From assembly GCA_030765045.1 (NCBI GenBank), contig CM060962.1, positions 144,487,025 to 144,551,024 on the forward strand: a stretch of 64,000 bases of DNA, written 5' to 3'. This DNA is from Tenodera sinensis. Lineage: Eukaryota; Arthropoda; Insecta; Mantodea; Mantidae. Both the position numbers and the translations under genes were made by a program. Within the stretch, counting starts at the first letter, position 1. The number at the start of each line of letters is the position of its first letter. Shown in pieces: positions 58,881 to 64,000 of this stretch. A model generated the notes under the pieces. It was not told where the DNA came from. It saw nothing but the letters and a program-made list of their open reading frames with translations, and did no database searches.

Positions 58881-59705
58881 CTTCAACAAGCCATGGATTT
58901 ATCATACTAATAGCTTAGACATTAGTAACTATACCTTGTCCCACTCTTAGACGACAGTATGGAGTTAAATGGGAAATATCTGTCCCTATCTAGCGCATAC
59001 AAGTTGCCCTTAGCCTCATCCTTTTCTAAGCTCGTACTGTTGCCAGGTTCCTAAGAGCACGTTATAAATATTCACTTGTTATAAATTTCAGGTTTGAACA
59101 CATTATCCTACGCAGAATTTTTTTCTCTATCAGGTTATATCCTTTTTAGAGTCATTATACATTTCTATAGGCCCAAATTTCTTCAGAAAACTTTTTTTTT
59201 TTTCAATACAAGTCCGATATGTGCTGTTTCTATACTATCACGCACTAACAAACAAACTGCTAGAATGCGTCTATATTTTGTTCTCAGAGTAAACTCACTA
59301 TAGTGCTACTACCTGCCTACTTTGAATTCTCTATGTTTACTCGGTTAAGTGTTATAATTTTTTAAATTAAATGTTTTCGGAAAATTCTATATCTGTGCAC
59401 TGCAAAAGTTACGCAGTGTGAAACTTTTCTGTTATTGAGTTAACATCAGGGAACCAGCGAGAACAAATGTTGAGCAGGGTTAGAGAAAATTTTTAAAATA
59501 AAGCAAAAGGCCATAACCTCTTTCTTTCATCCAGTAAGGCAAACAAAAGGTATTCATCTATTCAGCGTATTCTCGCGCCAGGCCTGACACAGAAGATAAA
59601 GGAGCAGCACTAGCATTAGTTCGAAAGAAGTCGTGTGTGTAACCGTGTGGAATCTAGGCGCTGTTATTGCGTTGTTTGTTTAATATTTTCGTAAATATTT
59701 GTAGT

Positions 59706-60580
59706 TATGGAGGGGGAAGCTAGGGAGAGACGATATATTGGTAAATTAAGAAATAAGGAACGCCAAATAATTATGAAGGTGTTAGACTATTTTTCAAGTA
59801 AAATGCATGTAAGGCAGTAAAAGAAACAGCTAAGGCTGTCGGGTGTTCAGAAGCAGTAGTAGGTATATAGGATTAAAAAGGAAGTAATGAAAGGACCTCT
59901 AAGAACACCATCAAAAAAGAAAGCAAAAAGGGCGAGGAAAAAAAAGTATACAGTGATATAGTGAATAGTGCAAAGTGGAGTGCGGCAAAGTGTTCATTCT
60001 TTACACCTAGCCTACCTTGAGACCCTGCCAAATTTCTCAAGGGCCACTCTTAGTCGGTTCTTACATGATTTGGGGTCCGAATATGAAAGAAAGGGTAACA
60101 GGTGAATATTAATAGAAAGAGACGATACCATCAGATGGCGACATAAATATCTAAAGGACATAAAAAGGTTTAGGGACCAGGGGGAAATCAATTGTTTATT
60201 CATTTTTTTTTTAAATTAACATCCTCCAACATTGTGTAATATCGCACGAATGAAAGAAATGAAATGGGTGAAATGATGCTCAAATGAGCCCGAGGTCCAT
60301 GGATCTTTAAGTTACCCGCCATTCATCCTCTCAGGGTAGGGAAAACCCCGGAAAAAACCTTACCCGGATAACTTACCCTAAGCGAGATTCGAACTCGCGA
60401 CCTCTTGAAAGTGAGGCAGACACGCTAACCATCACGCTACCGAGGCGGGCATTGTTTATACAGACGAGTCATTTGTAAATTTAGGCTACACAGTGACAAA
60501 GGCGTGCAGGGATACCAAAGTTAAAAGTGTCCGTCAAGCAGCAATTGAAGGACTATTAAAATTACAGGACTCCGGCCACC
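59706..60580 (+). pseudogene. Tc1/mariner-type transposase, truncated and split (copy M3)
   Basis: Starts ATGGAGGGGGAAGC at 59706 (MEGEARERRYIGKLRNKERQ). Frame breaks occur near 59815 and 59865. The first catalytic region (YTDESFVNLGYT) is at 60459-60500, after the SINE. A deletion near 60005 removes part of the segment present in M1 and M2. The coding part ends near 60580 and the terminal region follows. Confidence 0.75.
60200..60450 (-). mobile_element. tRNA-Val-derived SINE with 9-bp target duplication
   Basis: ATTGTTTAT at 60191-60199 and 60451-60459 flank it. On the minus strand it begins GCCCGCCTCGGTAGCGTGAT, has B box GAGTTCGAATCTC and the body of 43339-43540, and ends with an A-rich tail (T run at 60204-60213 on the plus strand). 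Confidence 0.92.
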
Positions 60581-60733
60581 TCGGGGTCGTGCGCGAAGAA
60601 AGATTCGCAACTAGTACATGTTGCAACACTGCGCTCCATTTAACGTGTACTGTCTTCTAAGGGTGGTATGCGCTATAGACGGATGGTTGCTTTGCTAAAC
60701 ATATTTATAGAATCAATATGAAAGTCTTCTTTC

Positions 60734-60937
60734 TCCGATTCCTGTGATGGACAGGTAGAAGATTGTGCCCACATATTCTTTGCATGCAGGAAAAATTAGA
60801 CAGACATATATCTCCATGATCAAATAGCAAGTTTAGGCATCCATGTTCCACTCAATGTTTCTCACTTACTTGAGACTCAAAATATAAAAGTGTTGCTTGC
60901 AATGATAATTTTAAACCAGTTAAGCATAAATATTTAA
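60734..60937 (+). pseudogene. LINE ORF2 C-terminal fragment
   Basis: Not in a long frame: SDSCDGQVEDCAHIFFACRK, then a stop, then an in-frame continuation (LHDQIASLGIHVPL, TQNIKVLLAMIILNQL) to TAA at 60935-60937. The C-x-G-x-x-E-D-x-x-H-I-F-F-x-C wording is the C-terminal zinc-binding tail of non-LTR retrotransposons. Confidence 0.62.
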
Positions 60938-61008
60938 ATTTCCAACATGAATGCACTCTAATGTCTGAAGACAATGTGTTCTTTGTAGACCTATATGGAA
61001 TTATATTC

Positions 61009-61090
61009 AAGATGCTCTCAGGCTTCTAGCCAGGTGTAGTGATGAAGAGACATCGACGTTTCGGGAGTGTACATCTCTCCCATCTTCAGG
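61009..61090 (-). mobile_element. Penelope-like terminal-repeat fragment
   Basis: On the minus strand: CCTGAAGATGGGAG, a loop, CTCCCGAAACGTCGATG, and 40 bases on GAAGCCTGAGAGC followed by ATCTTGAATAT. The CCTGAAGATGG...CCGAAA layout is shared with the palindrome arms at 41560-41875. The second block is repeated in inverted orientation at 62191-62215. Confidence 0.55.
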
Positions 61091-61616
61091 ATACGGCCAC
61101 GCGGCCGACACTTGCACAGCCGGCCCCAGGTGCCACTACTGCGGCTCCCGGGCCCTTACAGCACAGTGCACAGGGCACGACCTTCGACGCCGCCGTAGGT
61201 ACTGCGCCACCTGCAATGGCTTTGGCCATTACACAGGTCAGGCACAGTGCCCTCTCCATCCCCGCCGAGCCCAGCAGAGACCCACACCAGTGGCGCACAC
61301 TGCTCCACAGCCAGCTCCATCAGACCAACAACCAGCGCAGAGCACATCACCATCAGCAATACCTGCATCAAGAGAAGAAGTTGCCCCAGCCGCCCCTTCC
61401 CGGGACCGTGCCTGGCTGGATGCAGTACAGAATCTCCACTTATAGATCCTCATCATCAGCTCCCGCCTGGCCACTCTGGAGGAGGCCATCTCCACACTTA
61501 CAGACGTCATCAACAGAATTCGCAGTCACTCAGCCTCCACAGAAGTCCAACATAGCCACACCACACCAATAGCCACAACAGATGCAGACTCTTCACCTAC
61601 ACCAGTTCCTCTTTGA
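61089..61616 (+). pseudogene. LINE ORF1 zinc-knuckle region
   Basis: In the third plus frame, with no ATG: GYGHAADTC, RCHYCGSRALTAQC, RRYCATCNGFGHYTGQAQC, a tandem of C-x2-C knuckles as found near the end of ORF1 proteins of Jockey/R1-type LINEs, then a Pro/Gln-rich segment. A TAG at 61443-61445 interrupts; the frame then continues with SSRLATLEEAISTLTDVINR (coiled-coil-like) to TGA at 61614-61616. Longer frames on other phases are shadows of it. GC content is much higher than in the neighbours, so it is a recent or separate arrival. Confidence 0.68.
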
Positions 61617-61889
61617 CAACATAACGGCCGTGGCTGCGACGCACTATGTCGGCATATGAAATGCACCAACAAACTCAACTGACACCATGACTGATCAACG
61701 ACATCATCCACCACCACTACAGAGTTCATCACTCATAACATTCACCATCACTTGCTACCAGGGGGCACTCAGGGCTTAGGTCATGTTTGTCCTCTGGCAC
61801 TTCAGTAATTTCACTCGCTGTTACTGCCACTGGCAGGCAGCTTTCATTTATCACCACAGAATGCGCAGGTGCATCTATGCGGTACTGCA

Positions 61890-62024
61890 GCAATGAGGTT
61901 TTGACCTCAATACTTCCGGTGGGGTTTTTTAGTGAGTAGGCTGCCCGGGTTCGAAGCCCGGGTAGGAGTCTTACACTCGCATGCTTGCATGCGGTTAGGG
62001 CGTAAGTAGCCTTTTTCCCCACCA

Positions 62025-62070
<46 letters not shown>
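61890..62070 (+). mobile_element. tRNA-like segment with poly-A tail (SINE-like)
   Basis: CCGGGTTCGAAGCCCGG is a perfect T-arm with B box (61948-61966), followed by about 60 bp (CATGCTTGCATGCGGTTAGG) and a poly-A run of 43 bp (62026-62070). Head upstream is too short for a full tRNA. No target duplication seen. Confidence 0.55.
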
Positions 62071-62072
<2 letters not shown>

Positions 62073-62074
62073 GC

Positions 62075-62262
62075 TCCGTTGGAATCTGTTTTCTGAGTCG
62101 GTCGATTTCCAATTTTAAGGCTGGTTTCCAGGATGGACTAAACTGCAATCCAGCGTCCCGGTTCAGTGTACTCTTCTCGGAGGAGATGGACATAGAAGCC
62201 CGAGAGCATCTTGAATATGTTCGTCGCCAGGAAAGCTTCAAATCATATTTTATATGCAATTG
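62075..62262. mobile_element. Penelope-like 3' fragment
   Basis: Contains GAAGCCCGAGAGC followed by ATCTTGAATAT, then GTTCGTCGCCAGGAAAGC and TTCAAATCATA, related to the tail of the palindromic insert (41881-41908). Inverted relative to 61009-61045. Assignment to Penelope-like elements is by wording only. Confidence 0.45.
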
Positions 62263-62308
62263 TTCTTTATTATAGCAGTTATCGTTGGCTGTATGGATAT
62301 ATAATTAC

Positions 62309-63554
62309 TAGGGCTCGGATTTCTAGGTAAATACATATTTTGTTTACGTCCTAGTATGAACTTGAAAGTTAGTTTAATGTCCTGGATCTTCACACAGGAG
62401 CAAATATTTTAAGTTTATTGCACATAAAAATGCATATTTCCAGATTTTTTAATCTAAATAAATATTCTCGGATATTCACATAAATTACACAAAAATCGCA
62501 TAAAAGAAACATTTTAAAATAATTTTGACATAAATCACATAAAAGCAGCACAAATTATTTTTAATAAGTCATCATCAATTTCTTTAATGCTCAATTACGC
62601 AGGCTAGATGTAGCAATTTGTTATCCATTATTGGACGAACTGATGCCAGCTATACTCTATAGTATCCCTTCAGTTGGAAGAACATATAAACATATATGAG
62701 CCTGCAAGATAAGAACACAGAATTCCTCCACTGCACCCGTTAACGCTTCACACTCCTGCTAGTACATATATACACTGAAACTGTATACTCAAATTTAGTC
62801 ATTTGCCAAACCTCAGAGATTATACCTAATTCTAGTTGTGTTGTGTTGGGAAATTACATATCGAAAATTTTGAGTTCACAGTGGATTAAGATGTCCGGAG
62901 TGAAAAGTAGTGCAAAATACTGCGAAGATTAAGACACCGTTTTAAGAAACATGACTTCGCATACTTCTCCGCAAATCTTGGTTTCCTCGGTGATTCCATG
63001 AAGAAACAGGAATAAGTGGGAATGTCTTTGAGAGAAGCAGTTCAAGTAGTACAGGATGTGCAAAAAAACTTGAGGTTCTTTTTTATTCTGCAGCGCAAAC
63101 CCTAAAAACAAAATGCAAAGAAGTGTTTGAAAATAATAATAGATTTAACAGTCTATAAAATTTCAAATGTGCTGGATGGGCAACATGGAGGAATTATTGA
63201 TTCCAGTGAGAGTGACATAACATGTTATAATGATGCTAGACTGACTTCTTGTGACGTGAAGTGATCCTTTTCAAAATTCAAGACAATTTTTCGTGACAAT
63301 CGTCAAATCTTTCGGGATGGAAAATTTGAGGAATCATGCGGTCTATACTGTAATTCTACAGAACTTGGTGATCCCTTCCAAGAATAATGTCTGGTGAGTA
63401 ATAGGTACATTTATATTAGGTAGTTCAGCCATTCAGATCTTAAAAATATTTTGTTTTAGGACATATTTTTATCTTTCAGGACATATTTTCGACATTTTAG
63501 CGCACAAAAATAAATATTTTCCCACGTTTTTAGCACCTAAAAATCCGAGCCCTA
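62309..63554 (+). mobile_element. hAT element relic with both ends (copy H3)
   Basis: TAGGGCTCGGATTTCTAGG at 62309 and, reversed, TAGGGCTCGGATTTTTAGG ending at 63554 are inverted repeats. Flanks ATAATTAC (62301-62308) and CTAATTAC (63555-63562) match at seven of eight positions, as expected for a hAT. The ends resemble those of H1/H2 (TAGGGCTCGGA...), so the families are related. Only a short transposase piece remains. Confidence 0.85.
63220..63390 (+). pseudogene. hAT transposase dimerisation fragment (copy H3)
   Basis: Plus-strand reading gives ARLTSCDVK, stop, SFSKFKTIFRDNRQIF, equivalent to ITSCDVERSFSRYKSVLRDN in H2. It is the C-terminal dimerisation block; everything upstream is missing or unrecognisable. 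Confidence 0.7.
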
Positions 63555-63562
63555 CTAATTAC

Positions 63563-64000
63563 TCATCAATTAATAGTACAAAATTAAATACAATAGCGTG
63601 CATATGAATGCAATTTTTTTTTCTAGGCTTTAAGACACGTAATCAGATTAAGAGAGGCAATGTTAATGCTGAATTCTGAGAAAATGTACACGCTCCTTAA
63701 TTAGCTTGGCAAGTAGAATTTCGCCACCTTGGGTTTGATTCACACGCTTCAGTACATTAAAAGCACGTCAAGCAATGATAATGCAAATATACGCCAACTT
63801 TGTAGTAAATAAATAACATATGAATACGTAGCAGATATGTGTACTGTTCTTCCAGAGAGGACAATTACCTACGTTGTGTTGAGAACTTAATTCTAGAAGC
63901 CATTTCACCCCCAAAGAAATTTCAGTCGTACAACAGAATCTTCCGTGTACTTCTTGTATCCAGATACTATGTACGTAACAGTGAGCTAATGCGATAAGGT
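63563..64000. other. Unassigned stretch at window end
   Basis: AT-rich, no recognised feature. Confidence 0.5.

Larger units (their letters stand above)
58931..60676 (+). mobile_element. Tc1/mariner-type deletion derivative, copy M3, with nested SINE
   Basis: Left end CCCACTCTTAGACGACAG and right end CTGTCTTCTAAGGGTGG are inverted; interior aligns with M1 and M2. It contains a SINE at 60200-60450. The gene region shows the same C-terminal loss. Confidence 0.85.

Noticed and set aside
61039..61572. 177-codon Pro/Ser/His-rich plus-strand frame
   Set aside because: A shadow of the LINE ORF1 zinc-knuckle frame beginning at 61089 in another phase, open only because of GC-richness.
61729..62259. 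176-codon minus-strand frame with a Phe run
   Set aside because: It runs through a poly-A tract and a tRNA-like segment; a short part (LNRDAGLQFSPSWKPAL) may be a retroelement remnant, but the frame as a whole is not a gene.

Overview
This window is eukaryotic, AT-rich, repeat-dominated DNA, most likely from an arthropod (an insect or a relative with a large genome). The reasons are the mixture of tRNA-derived SINEs, R1-like and Jockey-like LINEs, Penelope-like pieces, Tc1/mariner elements with TA-type ends, several hAT families, and long microsatellites, with no bacterial-style operons. No host gene can be named. One short minus-strand reading frame (16135-16383) with a signal-peptide-like start and a plausible intron is the only candidate for a non-transposon exon, and it is weak.

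Layout. 0-9 kb: a Tc1-like transposase relic (3.7-4.7 kb), a second mariner-type relic (4.74-5.13 kb), copies of an undescribed non-coding repeat (here 'family A') that seeds long microsatellites, and a 1.06-kb hAT deletion derivative with exact ends and an 8-bp target duplication (6926-7982). 9-12.2 kb: a decayed hAT element (minus strand) abutting a long AAT array, followed by an intact SINE insertion. 14.4-15 kb: a LINE 3' end. 16.7-17.5 kb: a 0.75-kb TG-rich array. 18.4-19.9 kb: first of three copies of one Tc1/mariner-type family that all carry the same internal deletion. 22.2-31.7 kb: a nest in which an R1-like LINE is broken by a family A copy, a Jockey-like LINE (itself lacking its reverse transcriptase), a second hAT copy, and SINEs. 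32.4-33.9 kb: second mariner-type copy. 39.3-40.3 kb: relic of an arthropod transposon-type protein. 40.4-42.9 kb: the best-preserved LINE, whose open frame is interrupted only by a 350-bp insert made of a perfect 152-bp palindrome. 46.4-49.1 kb: LINE 5' relic, about 155-bp tandem repeats, a terminal-inverted-repeat element carrying a SINE, and a second Tc1-like relic. 49.72-52.85 kb: a complete 3.1-kb DNA transposon with 13-bp inverted ends, TATA target duplication and six copies of a 15-bp motif. 54-55.5 kb: mariner-type end fragments. 58.3-60.7 kb: family A plus the third mariner-type copy with a nested SINE. 60.7-62.3 kb: LINE and Penelope-like fragments. 62.3-63.6 kb: another hAT relic.

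The elements are linked by insertion order rather than by pathway: the nests give relative ages, and the deletion derivatives depend on proteins made elsewhere in the genome. The most noteworthy objects are the 49.7-52.8 kb transposon, the perfect palindrome in the 40-43 kb LINE (with a structured RNA-like motif that recurs with compensatory changes at 61 kb), and family A with its microsatellites.
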